NCBI GenBank assembly: GCA_000277445.1
Contig: AJWJ01000412.1
Span: 1 to 21,842 of the forward strand
Source of the DNA: Polysphondylium violaceum
Taxonomy: Eukaryota > Evosea > Eumycetozoa > Dictyosteliales > Dictyosteliaceae
DNA length: 21,842 nt
Reading direction: 5' to 3'
The notes beneath the pieces are model-generated. The model did no database searches. It was not told where the DNA came from and worked only from the letters and a program-made list of their open reading frames with translations. The translations under genes were made by a program, and so were the position numbers. Shown here piece by piece: positions 10,663 to 21,793 of the stretch (the stretch's first letter is position 1; every line of letters starts with the position of its first letter).

Positions 10663-10861
10663 GGAAAACAAGATGACAGCTAGTCTCGATAAAGGAAAAA
10701 ACTTAAATTTAAAATTTAATAAAAAACCTTATCAGACAGTGTAAAGTGTGCGAAAATAATTACATCACGTAAAACAAATAAAAAAGACCAATTTAGGATA
10801 GACTAGATACCTTGAGTCAACTATTTTTTTTTTATTTGCCAAAACACATACAATATCAAAT

Positions 10862-12457
10862 TTAAACATTGTTATTAAACTCTGCCAAATTGATATAGGA
10901 TTGTAAATCAAAATTAATTGATTTGGCAATATCCATAACGTGTGTCAATTGCAACATACAACGATACTGTGGTGATCCAACGACATTTGAACTTGTGTTT
11001 TGAATAAATTGCAATGAAACCAATGTACTCATATGCATATACAGCTCTATGCCCTGATTAAGATTTGGATACCTATCAGAAAACAATGATAAAAATATAT
11101 TTTTAATTCTATAAAAAGAGAATTTCTTTTTGGTTTTTTTCTATTGATATAAAATATGTTAAATTAGTCTGAATGATAATGATAATAACCTGATTTAGTA
11201 AAATGTATACATACTTCTTCTTTGGCTGCTGTTCTCTTTACCTTGTCTTTCCCATACAAAAGCACATCATTCTTTTTGGAGTAAGTCGAGGCCAGATAAC
11301 AGCATATGGCAAGACATTTGGTGTAGTTATCGAGTGCATAGACGTGGTTATAATTGTCTTGGAAATTGTTTGAATTTGGCTCATCGAGCAAAATTTGTCT
11401 GAGATAAGTCCTTATCGACTCTGTAAGGAAATTGAATGCAGACACTTTATCGTTGCTCTCTTTTAAACGCTCCATATAGATTGGATAGAGATCGAGAATA
11501 GCTCTCATGGTGATGGCAGGACTTCTTCGGATAGAGTAGAAAATGATCACAATATTGTCGACGAGATTTCTGAAATCCTGTATGGAAAACTCATCGCCAA
11601 AATCCAATACCCTCGGTGGGATGATGTTGCTGATCAACATTTGCATGGCCTCTTGAGAGTATGGACTGAAATACAATGTCTTTGGCATTCTAGGTATCTT
11701 TTCCAATGGCACTATATCGGCCAATGGCAAATCTGATAAAAAATAAAAACACACCTTGATATGTGGCACTATTTCCTCTGTCCTAAATAATAAATAAATA
11801 AAATTTCTTTCCAAATCAACCAATTTCTCTACATTTTCTAATACCTAAATTGTTATCGCAGTAATTACTATAATTAGTGGCTGGATAATTCTAAATTATT
11901 GAATCTAAAAGAATATTTACAATATTAATCGTTTTTGTCGTGTAATTTGTTTTTTTATGTAACAATTCTAAAAACTCTAAAATAGTGGGAACACTTTGAA
12001 TGGTAATTCTCTTTTCAGGCTTTTCTATACTAAATCTTTCGGCAAAATCTTCTTCCTCTTTTGCTTCTCTTTTCTTTTTCTCTTGTTCACTTTCTTGATC
12101 GTCATCCTCTTCTTCTTCTTCTTCTTCCTGTTGATTACCATTCTTTTCTAAATGATCAACTTGATCTTGATCAGGTATAAATAATCGAGACAATAGACCT
12201 TGAAATAGAATAGGTGTTGAATCAACAATAGAACAATCACCATAACAATAGATGCTCTCTGTCGTTTTCAACATATACGATAGCAACGGTAACTTGGCTA
12301 CATTGTAGGGCCCTATCAAATGCACGACACCTCTATACTGTTGTAAAAGCAAAAACTTTATTCTATTCCCAAGCTCAATTGTATCTTTTAATAGCTGCTG
12401 TTGTTTATCTTTACTATCATCATTATTATTATTACTATTTCTTTTCCTGCTGCTCAT
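10862..12457 (-). CDS. ORC5: Origin recognition complex subunit 5
   Basis: Three exons on the minus strand (12457-11921, 11844-11215, 11140-10862) encode 481 residues, against about 435 in human. Introns are 76 and 74 nt. ORC5 is part of the six-subunit ORC that marks replication origins and loads MCM. Family resemblance is clearest in the C-terminal half: YTKCLAICCYLASTYSKKND, KVKRTAAKEEKKTKKKFSF, MHMSTLVSLQFI, and QYRCMLQLTHVMDIAKSINF. The N-terminal AAA+ part is diverged. The Walker A position reads GPYNVAKL (49-56) where human has GHTASGKT, and Walker B reads INIVLENVEKL (177-187). A long acidic Glu/Asp insert (about 111-140) sits between them. The splice joins restore family residues at both junctions (TINI-VLEN and KEE-KKTK). 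ATP binding is doubtful. Confidence 0.9.
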
Positions 12458-12972
12458 TATGTGAGTGTGGGGGGCGGAGGGGGTGAGGGAGTGAGTGATT
12501 GTGGCTGTATAGATATGTGGGTGAGTGAATGAGTGTATGTGTGTGAATCTAGGTGTTTCTATTTATATCAGGGATAGACGCAAGATGGAGGGTTAGCGTC
12601 GATCGTTAGATAAGGAAGACCCCACGCAATGACTCTCTAAGATGTATGGGTTGCAACAAAAGGGATCTAATTTTAGACTCACCACGCAAACACACACAAA
12701 AAACATACACCCCGATTTTCCAACTCCTCAGTTATTTTTTTTTTTTTTTTTTCTGAATTGTAAAAATTTTAAAAAAAAACTCACCACCTTTTTTGAAAAC
12801 AGCTTGATGCTACTCTTTTTTCCCTCTCCACCCAATAAAACAAACCTCTTACTAAAATAACACAACATTTTTTCTTTTTTTATTTTCTATTACTATAATA
12901 TTGTATTTTTTTTTAATCTAAAATCTCTAACTTATTATTTATGGTGGAGATAAATTATTGTATTTGATAAAA
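12458..12972. promoter_or_regulatory. Divergent promoter region between ORC5 and the His/Asn-rich gene
   Basis: The 515 bp between two start codons hold no supported gene; a plus-strand ORF at 12642-12860 is homopolymer-driven. Next to ORC5 is a strongly G/T-rich plus strand (about 12461-12547) with GGGGGGCGGAGGGGGTGAGG and many GTGAGTG words, out of character with the AT-rich surroundings. A 17-T run (about 12735-12751) and other A/T runs lie nearer the other gene. Confidence 0.5.
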
Positions 12973-14256
12973 ATGGACCATCATCACCACTATCACCACC
13001 AAAAAAATAATAACAATAACAATAATAATGCTCTACATAACAGCAATAACAAAAACAACAACCATTACTCTCTTCATAAGGGGGCTATAAGTGGTATAAT
13101 AAATCCACCACTTACACCAGATATAAATAGATTTGCTTATGATATCGATTCTATAAATAACTCGAGTTGTCCCACCGCCAATGATGACATTGATGAAAAT
13201 GATGAAAATGATGAAGTACAAGTCGATGTGGATGTTGACGATGATGACGCTGATGTAGATGATGCTGATGATTACAAATATGAAGACATCAATTACCAAA
13301 ACTATAGCTACAACTTTAACAACAATAGTAAAAAAGATCAAAGTGTCATCTCATTTTTAAATTGTTTGTTAAATAATAACCTACCATTGGACAACAAACT
13401 CATTTTACACCAACAACATCAACAAAAACATCACCATCACCATCATCACCACCATCACCATCACCATCATCATCAAGTTGAAAAACCAACTACAACAACA
13501 ACCACCACAGCAACATCACCACCAATACCCACATCGCCTGTACTTGTCAATAGAAAAACCAGAAGCAACAGTGGTAATATCCCCAGTCTTGATCATATTA
13601 AAATTGAAAAGACCATATCTCCAAGCACAAGTCCCCGTAAGAAAATTGATCCATTTATTCAAAACTATGTTCAAAAACAACAATTCAAACAAACAAACAT
13701 CAAACAACAACAACAACAACATCAAATTCATAAACATCAACAACAAAAGCAACAAGAGGAAGAGGAAGAGGAGGAAGAGGAAGAATATCAACAAAAACCA
13801 TATGAACCACCTCAAGATATAAACTATGATTTCAAATTTAGTTTGCCAGTGATTAAATTCATAATGAACAGAATCCTAAACTGTCAATTGATTCAACATG
13901 AGCTCTGGGGCATCAATATGGAAGAGAGTAGAATTGCATTGGAAGAGTTAAGAAGAGAATTGAATCTCCACTATTGTACCAATTTTCCAGAGGCTCAATT
14001 CAAAGGCTACCTCGTTACCTACTTGTTCCATCCCACAGAAAGTCCCTTTTCTCAATCTAAAAACTTGGAAAGAGCCAAAAAAGAATATTTTTTCCAGATT
14101 GAATTCATAGAGAAATACGACAAACTCGTGGAAATTGCCCACACCATCTCAAACAAAACCATTCCCAGTCCAACAAAATCTCTAAGAAAGAGTGATGAGA
14201 TTAGTGATTTTGATAGTGATTTTTATGATTACAAACTAAAGACTTCAATCTCTTAA
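12973..14256 (+). CDS. Unrecognised low-complexity protein (His/Asn/Asp/Glu tracts)
   Basis: One exon, 427 residues from the ATG at 12973 (AAAATGG context). A longer in-frame reading from 12958 starts at TTG and is rejected. The N-terminal 290 residues are mostly tracts: His/Asn at the start, an Asp/Val-rich acidic stretch (about 70-105), 15 His encoded by CAY repeats (153-167), Gln/His, then about 10 Glu. Short islands such as SGIINPPLTPDINRFAYDID and RSNSGNIPSLDHIKIEKTIS with SPSTSPRKK look like conserved motifs or phosphosites. The C-terminal part (about 290-400) is well-ordered: VIKFIMNRILNCQLIQHELW, EESRIALEELRRELNLHYC, and NFPEAQFKGYLVTYLFHPTE. It is probably helical and may be the functional domain. 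I do not recognise it. A nuclear or regulatory role is possible but unsupported. Confidence 0.75.
   Translation: MDHHHHYHHQKNNNNNNNNALHNSNNKNNNHYSLHKGAISGIINPPLTPDINRFAYDIDSINNSSCPTANDDIDENDENDEVQVDVDVDDDDADVDDADDYKYEDINYQNYSYNFNNNSKKDQSVISFLNCLLNNNLPLDNKLILHQQHQQKHHHHHHHHHHHHHHHQVEKPTTTTTTTATSPPIPTSPVLVNRKTRSNSGNIPSLDHIKIEKTISPSTSPRKKIDPFIQNYVQKQQFKQTNIKQQQQQHQIHKHQQQKQQEEEEEEEEEEYQQKPYEPPQDINYDFKFSLPVIKFIMNRILNCQLIQHELWGINMEESRIALEELRRELNLHYCTNFPEAQFKGYLVTYLFHPTESPFSQSKNLERAKKEYFFQIEFIEKYDKLVEIAHTISNKTIPSPTKSLRKSDEISDFDSDFYDYKLKTSIS
13429..13473 (+). repeat. CAY repeat encoding 15 consecutive histidines
   Basis: Fifteen CAT/CAC codons in a row lie inside the low-complexity gene. The mix of CAT and CAC suggests an older or selected tract rather than fresh slippage of one codon. 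Confidence 0.9.
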
Positions 14257-14714
14257 ACCTCTGGAGTACTGCCAATCATAACCATTCACACCCCACCCTT
14301 TAAAATTGTATACTAAAACTCTTGTATCATAGTAAATAATCATCCTGGAAAAAACAAACAAATAGCTTTGTCAAATCATAGTTTAGTTTATTGTCATTAA
14401 ATGTGACAGTAATAATAATAATAGTTTATCGTTAATAGTTAATAGTAATAATATTTAATATTTAATAGAATAATAATAATAATATGTATAAATTGTAAAT
14501 AGTCTAAATAGAAATAAGAATAAAAAAAAAATAAGAAAAATAAAAAATAAAAAAAAAGAAAAAAACTTTAGCTATATCTTTAGATATAGATCCAAAAAAT
14601 ATGTCTATGATTTTAAAAGAGTAGCAAGATTTATTTGTATTTTTTTTTTTTCTTTTTTTTTAATAAACAATGTAAAACAGAGATATCTCTAAGCTAGCTT
14701 TTTTTTTTTAATAA
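14257..14714. other. Convergent 3' intergenic region with A/T runs and AT-rich hairpins
   Basis: This separates the 3' ends of the low-complexity gene (+) and VPS35 (-). It contains several TAA microsatellite stretches (14410-14420, 14475-14485), a 50-bp A-rich block (about 14517-14566), and a perfect hairpin CTATATCT/AGATATAG (14572-14589). T-runs at about 14640-14660 and 14700-14709 flank the VPS35 end. No gene was seen. Confidence 0.5.
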
Positions 14715-17362
14715 TTAAACATTGATACCAGAATAATTTTGAGATTGAATATATTTGATGGTGTTTTGGAAATAAGCCAAAGCGGGATCACCTTCTTTGT
14801 TGTGAGTGGTACGGATGAGTTCAACGAGATCACCAATAAATTGAGCTGGAACGGCACCAGTGTTTTTGTCTACATAGTAGAGACTTTCGTTCAAAATGTC
14901 AACAAATACAGAGAGACTTGGGGTGGAATCATTAGAGATGATGTGGAGGGCTTTTTTGAGGGCTTTGAGGACAGATTCTTCGTTTTTGTATTGTCTCTTG
15001 GCGTGGTCAACCCAGAAAAGATGAGAGCACAAGGAAATGAGTTTGGATTGGTCTTGGAACAAAAGACGAGAGGCTTGCTTGATGGTTTGGACGGCGAGGG
15101 TCTCGTAGATTTCTTCGTCTGGAATAGATAAACTATTGAGGGTAGAGATAAAGAGGGTGAGGGCGGCACCTTGGGCTTTAAAGTCTGCAATGTCTTCTTG
15201 GAAAATCAAGAGGGCCTTACCGGCGAGATCCTTGATCTTGCTAACCAAACTGCAATTGTCAAAGGTTTGCATGGCTTGGAGATAAAGTCTAAAGCTGAGT
15301 TCAGACAACTTGATGTCGGCGAGTGCTTTGATGGTTTCAGAGACAAATTGGAAAATTCTAGAGCCAATGGCATTCCATTGATTCTCGTCGAGAGAAATCT
15401 CGTCGTCATCGACTTGTTGCTTTAATTTTCTAATGAATTTCAATGAACGGAAAATCAATGGCACCAAAGTATGCTTGATACGGTGTTGACCACCCTTGCC
15501 AAAATGTGAACGGGCGACAAGATAGATCTTAAAGAGCTTTTCGGGATCTTCAGAGTCAAAGAGATGAATCAAACTGGCAACTTTGTTTTGTTCCTCGGCA
15601 AAATCTTCTTTATCAATGTCTTCCATGTCTGGTTGGTCTTGTTCATCTTTGACCAAAGTGGAAATGGTCTCCAAGAGACTGTTGACATCTTCTGGCTCTT
15701 CGATAATGGTAGAGTTTTGAATGGTACTATTGACAATATCTAATGATACCTTCTTTCTAGTGTTGTATGATAAACATGAAATCAATGGTTGATAATTTGA
15801 AAGTTTTAATACTGTTAAAACATTCTTAAAAGCTTCCAATGGAATTTGAAGTAATTGAACAATTTGTTTAGTACATGTTGCTTTAGTAATATCTTCCTTT
15901 CTGTATATATGTGTAATGTATGGTTGTATTAGTATTTTCTAATCTATCTATAAAACTATATATATCTATATTTACCTCTTTGTAGCTAAAATAGTCTTGC
16001 AAAGTCCCAAAACTTCATTGGCATTTTCTTTGTTTGTTGGATAACATTTAAGAGTTAAATTTAATAAAGATACATGTAATCCAAGAATATCTTGTAATTC
16101 CATATTTGGTCTTTGCTATAATATTATAATGCATTAAAAAACACACAAATGTTAGTATAGTAAATAGATAGTGTATATATAATAACAATAGACATACATT
16201 AATAATTTCTTTAACATTATTGTAAAAGATATCGAAAATTTTAATTTCTTGTGGAACAGATTCACTATTACGAGTGGCAAAGTTGGCAAGTCTATCGATT
16301 AAAGAAGCAATAATAGTCTTTACATCAACGCCAGTTTGTAATTGACCACAGGTTGAAAGAATAGAATCCAAAGTAGCTAAATGGAATTCATCAGGGAATA
16401 CCTATAATGAGTTATTATTAATATCTTATGTTCTATGTCATATAATACTAATACATATATACTTACTTGAATTAAAATTTCCATTAAATATTGTTGAGCA
16501 ATCTTATCTTTACAATTGATGATTTGTTCAAGAACCTTTGGTAAAACTACTTCAGAGTAGGTCTTTTGATCAACACCATCCAATTGTGCTAAACGAGAGA
16601 GATTTTTACCAACTAAAAGTCTGAGTTCTAAACGTTCGTTTTCTCTTCTTTCCTTGTCTTTTGATGGAGCTTGATGTTGCATTCTAACCCACAATTTATT
16701 GGTTTCTGTAAAGTTTTGAATAATGAATTCAATAGAATCATTAACATGACCAGATTCACTTGGTGTGTCGATATCTGGTAACTTATCTTTGGTGACCTCT
16801 GACAAGTAGTGTCTTAAAAAGAGTCCTCTAGTTGGATGTTGAACACCTCTACACATTTCAATTAAATCCTTGAGTACATCTTTAGCTGGTGCTTGTTTAG
16901 TTCTAATATAAACTGATCCTACTGTAATTAATAAATATCTGATATTATATATTTAAAATTGTATATAAATAGATGAGTATGTATAAAAGTATGAATGTTG
17001 CCCTACTACTACTAATATACTTACAATCTAGGTAAAACGTTACCAGCATGTTGAACAACTTCATAGAGTTCAATCATCTTTTTACCGTGTTTCTCTTCAT
17101 AGAGATAGGTGTTGAGATGTTGGAGATAATCAAAAGCGACTAAATAAAGACCATAATAGGTTTTTGGTGACAAGAGGGATGTACGTAATTCATTGATAAT
17201 GTTTGAAGCATACTTTAATGCATCCATCAACTTTCCATTGTCCAAAGACAACTTCATATGATGACCTTGAACCAATACATTGTTTTTAGCCTCTTCAAAA
17301 AACTTTGCTTGTTCTTCCTCTGGCGAGAGGATTTGTACTGTAGTTGGTTTACTCTTTAACAT
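14715..17362 (-). CDS. vps35: Retromer subunit VPS35
   Basis: Five minus-strand exons (17362-17025, 16938-16467, 16401-16198, 16115-15976, 15900-14715) encode 779 residues, close to the roughly 796 of human VPS35. Introns are 86, 65, 82 and 75 nt. VPS35 is the alpha-solenoid scaffold of the retromer, which retrieves receptors from endosomes with VPS26 and VPS29. The N-terminal PRLYLL motif (111-116) needed for VPS26 binding is intact and is created by the first splice. The next conserved block is LIEMCRGVQHPTRGLFLRHY, then VFPDEFHLATLDSIL and LIDRLANFA after the second splice. The C-terminal exon has DPEKLFKIYLVARSHFGKGG followed by QHRIKHTLVPLIFRSLKF, and the HEAT-like repeats that hold VPS29. 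All junctions keep frame. Nothing is missing. Confidence 0.95.
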
Positions 17363-17723
17363 TCCTATATTATAGTATCCAAATACACCTACACACTAAC
17401 TAACTAACTAACTAATAATATAAAAAATAATATAAAATAAAAAACTAAGAAAAGAAAATTAGCGTGATGATTCTGCCTGAGAATTTAATTTTTTTTAAAA
17501 AAAAAAAATCTTTTTAGAAAAAAAAAAAAGAAGTGTGTGCTCAGCGAAAGACAAAAAAAATCTTGACAATTTTTGCGAGAAGCTTTATGTGGGGGTGAAG
17601 GGGAGAAGTAAAAATTATAATTTTTTTGTAAAAACGATAAATATCTGTTGTTGGTTATTGATTGAATAAATGTGTTTATTTAACAATGCAATGCTAGACT
17701 ATATTATATTATACTATATGAGT
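17363..17723. promoter_or_regulatory. VPS35 promoter region and GPN1 3' flank
   Basis: 361 bp between two tandem minus-strand genes. It has about five tandem ACTA units (17395-17414), A/T homopolymers (17496-17532) and a short G-rich patch GTGGGGGTGAAGGGGAG (17589-17605). No gene was seen. Confidence 0.45.
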
Positions 17724-19044
17724 TTATAAGATATTCTGATCCTTCATAGATCTCATGAGACTTTCATATTCTAATTTATCAGCTTCTCTTTCTTTTTCAC
17801 TTGCATATTGATAAATACCCTCTTCTTCTTCATCCTCTTCTTGGTCATCTCTGTTGTTGGTATTGTAATCATCTTCGTCGTCATCATAGACTCCTCTTGG
17901 TTGAGGTTCACTTGATTTCTTTGATTTACCGTCTTCTGCAAGAGTTGATTAATATGAAATGATTAATATTACGAATGAGGTCTATAGTAAGAGTAATAGT
18001 AATAATAATAATAACAACATACTTTTAAAATCATAAACTACTTTACCACCTTTGGACTCTTCTAAATCTCTTCTCAACTTTTCCCATTCCTTGTTGGCTT
18101 TTTCTTGCTCCTTTTCAGCCTTTTCTTTCTTTATGTTGTCGAGATCTGCTTTGTAGTACTTGTAGTACTCTTGGCCGGCGAGTTCAATCTTTTCAAAGAA
18201 TTCGTCGATACCACTGCCGTCGACAGCTGACACACCGACACTTTGGAGAGTCGAGTAAAATTCTTCCAACACCAAACTGAGCGATCTGGTGAGATTGCCC
18301 ATGTAGGAGGGATCGGAAGTGAGGGCGTCTTGGAATGAATCAAAATCAGACATCCACTCTTCAGCGAATCTGTGGTTGGTTACGTCTGTCTTGTTGAATG
18401 CCACAACCATGGGTAGCTTGCTCTTGTACATGATGCTGCATGCATACAACATGTTGGACATAAATGTGGTGGGGTCGGTCGTACGTGGTGTGTCGACGAC
18501 ATAGACCAACACGGTGGGAAACGACGATGCCATGAGTTCAGTGATAATCGATCCCGAGGCAGACCATGTAAATACTTCAATTTGTCCCGGTGTATCGAGT
18601 ATAATGTATTTCAATTGACTGGCACGTTTCTCTACAATCTCCAACACCTTGTCAAACTTTGTGCTAAACAAATTCAACGAAGTAACAATGCCACCATTGG
18701 GGCCGAGGTTGTATTGCTTCATCACCTCTTTATAGTTTACAGTGTCTCTAATATCAATGTTTGGTGTATAGGGTAGTTTTGCTACTGCTGGATCTAAATT
18801 TATAATATAACCTGGTATTTTCTTTTCAAATATATGTGCTCTTAATCTCTACATTTGATAGATAAATACATTAGTATCCACGCACGATGACATTACATCT
18901 ATATATCCCGATATATACCTGTAACAAAGTAGTCTTTCCACTACCAGCCATACCAAGGATAATCATATTGATTGGTTTCTTTTCTTGTTGTGGTTTTTCT
19001 CCTTCAACAGAAGGAGTAGTGTTGGCAGTATTGGTTGTGGTCAT
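17724..19044 (-). CDS. gpn1: GPN-loop GTPase 1 (RNA polymerase II assembly factor)
   Basis: Three minus-strand exons (19044-18919, 18848-18023, 17935-17724) encode 387 residues, against 374 in human GPN1. Introns are 70 and 87 nt. GPN1 (yeast Npa3, human XAB1) assists assembly and nuclear import of RNA polymerase II. Visible motifs are the P-loop GMAGSGKT (31-38), [20 protein letters not shown], the GPN loop with Gly91-Pro92-Asn93 in [16 protein letters not shown], the switch [15 protein letters not shown] (127-141), the specificity motif NKTD (194-197), and [16 protein letters not shown]. The last exon is an acidic tail ([16 protein letters not shown]), also seen in the family. The first intron interrupts the gene just after the P-loop, and the chosen acceptor gives LLQ-RLRAHIF as in the family. 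The start is the first ATG, opposite the divergent DTWD1-like gene. Confidence 0.95.
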
Positions 19045-19250
19045 GGTGATGGTATATACAGATGTTTATAAATCGATATCTTCAGATATACATATGAAGA
19101 ATGAAATATGAAAAAATTAATAGTAATTTTTTTTTTTTTTTATTTTTTTCTCGTTTTTCGTTTTTTTTTTTATTTAATTAATTATTTTTTGCGTCAGTGA
19201 CAATATACTATTTATATACCGATACAGATATATATCATTACCACAACATC
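19045..19250. promoter_or_regulatory. Shared divergent promoter of GPN1 and the DTWD1-like gene
   Basis: Only 206 bp separate the two start codons. The centre holds long T-runs on the plus strand (about 19125-19172) broken by CTCG and TTTTCG. These give A-rich sequence upstream of GPN1 and T-rich sequence upstream of the DTWD1-like gene. TATA-like ATATATAC and TTATATACC words lie toward each gene. A common bidirectional promoter is likely. Confidence 0.55.
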
Positions 19251-20143
19251 ATGGATGGATTTGATAATTTATTAGGAGGAGAGTATTTAGAAACAGAGGT
19301 AACAGATGCCCCAGTCAACGACGAAAACAATCCAACCAAACAACAACACAATCACAATCTCTATGATGCCACTCAAGTGTTGGAGAATATAAAATCAGAT
19401 GAATCATGGTTATCTGAATTAAAATTGGCATCATTTGATCACATGTCTGATTTAGCAAGAGCCAATTGTTCAAAATGCAGTAAAAAAAGAAAATATTTTT
19501 GTTATGATTGCTGTTTACCATTGGGTGATCCAAGCAAAACTCCGAAATTAAAATTACCATTATCAGTAGATGTGTAGGTATTGATTGTGATTGACGAATA
19601 TGCCACCAACAATATATTAATATTGAATCAACGAATAGATTACATTACCCAACCGAATTGATATCAAAGAGTACAGCCATTCATTCAAGAGTGTTGGCTA
19701 GGGATGACGTTGAATTTAAAGAGTTTCCAAATGTACCAGAATATAATGCAGAGGAAACAATTTTATTGTTCCCTTCAGAGGACTCTTGTTTTGTCAAGGA
19801 CATTGATTGTAGTAAAATTAAAAAAGTTGTATTTATAGAATCACAATGGCACAATACCAAAAAGATATTGGCTCATCCAAATTTAAAGAATGTCAGATGT
19901 GTAAAGATTGATTTACAAAAAACAATGTTTTGGAGATACCAACACCACGGTGAAAACTTTTTGGCTACCATTGAAGCAATCTATTACTTTTTCAAAGAAT
20001 ATCAACAAGCAATCTCTAATGGTGCCTACAATGGTGAATATGATAATCTTTTATACTATTATACCTTTTTCTATAACCTCATTCAAAGTAGTTATAAACA
20101 TTCAAATAAGGACTTTAAAAGAAAAGATAATTATATCAAATAA
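19251..20143 (+). CDS. DTW-domain tRNA-uridine aminocarboxypropyltransferase, DTWD1-like
   Basis: Two exons (19251-19573, 19639-20143) encode 275 residues. The 65-nt intron starts GTAGGT, and the splice gives SVDVLHYPTEL, matching the family register. DTWD1 (TapT family) transfers the aminocarboxypropyl group of SAM to uridine (acp3U20) in the D-loop of tRNAs. A zinc-binding Cys cluster is visible (C73, C76, C84, C87, C88 in CSKCSKKRKYFCYDCCLPLG). Then come SKSTAIHSRVLARDDV, the DTW region VVFIESQW (171-178) and the C-terminal MFWRYQHHGENFLATIEAIY. The signature usually written D-x-T-W is E-S-Q-W here, a deviation at two positions. The start at 19251 is the first ATG; an earlier in-frame GTG is not used. 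The 3' end converges on OST1. Confidence 0.88.
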
Positions 20144-20325
20144 AAATCTTTGAAATTTTATATATCTAACTCTAAATCTAATTTCTAAATCGTTCCATAA
20201 AAAACTAGATATAATAATAATAATATAAATTTATATCTAAATACATCATTGATTTATTTATTTGTTATTATTAATATTTTTTTTTTTTTGTTATGTAATT
20301 CAAATTAATCAATTAAATTAATCCA
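20144..20325. other. Convergent 3' region between DTWD1-like and OST1
   Basis: 182 bp of AT-rich DNA with TAA repeats (20212-20225) and T-runs (20277-20289). These supply polyadenylation-like signals for both convergent genes. Confidence 0.5.
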
Positions 20326-21793
20326 TTAGTTTGTCTTTTTATCAACAACAATGTTATTCTTTGAAATAGATAATTCAAATCTAACATAAATCATAATTAA
20401 AACACAAAGAGCAAAGACGGCACCAATTAATAATAATGGTTCGTGGAACATGGCCATGGAGGAGAGATTGTAAGAGACTTGGATGTATTGATAGTTTTCG
20501 GCGGCGGTGTGGTCGAGGTGTAAAACTAAAACTGGTCTACCAACGGTATCAAGATAGGTCTTTCTGTTTTCTTGAGACATTTTAACATCAAATGGGGCAG
20601 TAACTTTGATATCAGTGGCACCTTCTGGGAGAATGAATTTGACAGTGTGAGACTCAACGTAAATGTTGTCAATGCCAACGCCAAAGGTGACGTTCAAGAC
20701 ATAGGATCCGGTGTCAGAGTCGACAGAGAGGAATTGACCAACTGGGAGATTGAAACCAGCGTAAAAAGAGTTTTTCCAACCACCCATCAATGGGAATCTT
20801 GGTACAATCTTGAGGGTCAAGTGGTTTGGATGGTGAGTGTAGGAAGAGGTGGAAATGTTACCGATAGAGTCACGATAGTAGAAATCGGCGGCACTCTTTG
20901 GAACAATTTCTTGAATCTCTGCAATGTGGGCTGGAGATGGTTGACGTTGGAAATCGAGACGAGAGAAAGCTCCTTTGAGGGCAGCGCCTTTGTGTTGAAC
21001 GTCATAGTGGGTTTCAACGGCTAAATTACCCCAATGAGAGACTTCGTATTCCTTGATCAAAGAGGTGATCACCAAGAATGGTGCATTGTTTTCAAAGTGA
21101 ATAGACATGGCAGATACAGTAAAGGCTTCAATGTTTTTGTATGGTCCATAGCTAACAGTGTTTCCTTTGACAGAGGAGGGTGATAATTCACTGGCAGACT
21201 CAACTTTGGCAGTGGCCAATTTAACAGTGGTCTTTTGACTTTCAGTCTTGTATGGTGTGCTGAAATAGTGATTGTCTGTGTATTTAACCAATTGGCCTTG
21301 GGTTTGTGTAATGTGTTCTGGGTATGGTTTCATTTGTCCCATCAAGGTAACAATAACTTTCAAATTGAGAACACCTTCACTTTTAACTTTTCTATTTAAT
21401 TCAATATTATAAATATTAAATCTAGATTTAAAAAAGATAGATATATATGTGTGTGTTAGAATGGGGGTATATTTTATGAGACATATTGTAAACAACAGCG
21501 ACAACAACATACTTATGACTAATAGAATCAAATTTAACTAATAATGGAAGACGTGAATCTTCATCAAAAACTTGAATGGAAGAATGATAGGAAGAATCGA
21601 TAGCGAGTTGATATACAGATGATTCTTTTAATGCTCTAGCTTTGATTTGAATGGTGGACTTTGATAATTGTGAGGTGAGATCAATACTTCTAACAACATC
21701 TTGGTTAACCCATGATGAAGCTACTGTTGCCATAGATCCACTAATCAACAAAATGAGTGCTAAAGCTGAAAAAAATAAAACTTGTCCTTTCAT
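20326..21793 (-). CDS. ost1: Oligosaccharyltransferase subunit 1 (ribophorin I)
   Basis: Two minus-strand exons (21793-21513 and 21421-20326, intron 91 nt) encode 458 residues. OST1/ribophorin I is a subunit of the ER oligosaccharyltransferase that N-glycosylates nascent proteins. Residues 1-22 are a signal peptide, followed by a large luminal domain. Family blocks are [95 protein letters not shown] and [33 protein letters not shown] and YLDTVGRPV follow further on. One transmembrane segment (about 418-438, [20 protein letters not shown]) ends in a short tail. The long cytosolic coiled-coil of mammalian ribophorin I is absent, as in yeast Ost1. The splice rejoins SHK with FNIYNIELN. Confidence 0.95.

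Noticed and set aside
12642-12860. 72-residue plus-strand ORF between ORC5 and the low-complexity gene
   Set aside because: It is dominated by Phe, Lys and Leu from homopolymer runs, and has no domain and no conserved text.
14739-15425. Plus- and minus-strand ORFs overlapping the last VPS35 exon
   Set aside because: They are shadows of VPS35; the VPS35 frame carries the family motifs.
17395-17414. Tandem ACTA units as a telomere-like or CRISPR-like array
   Set aside because: The unit is four bases with no spacers; it is a plain microsatellite.
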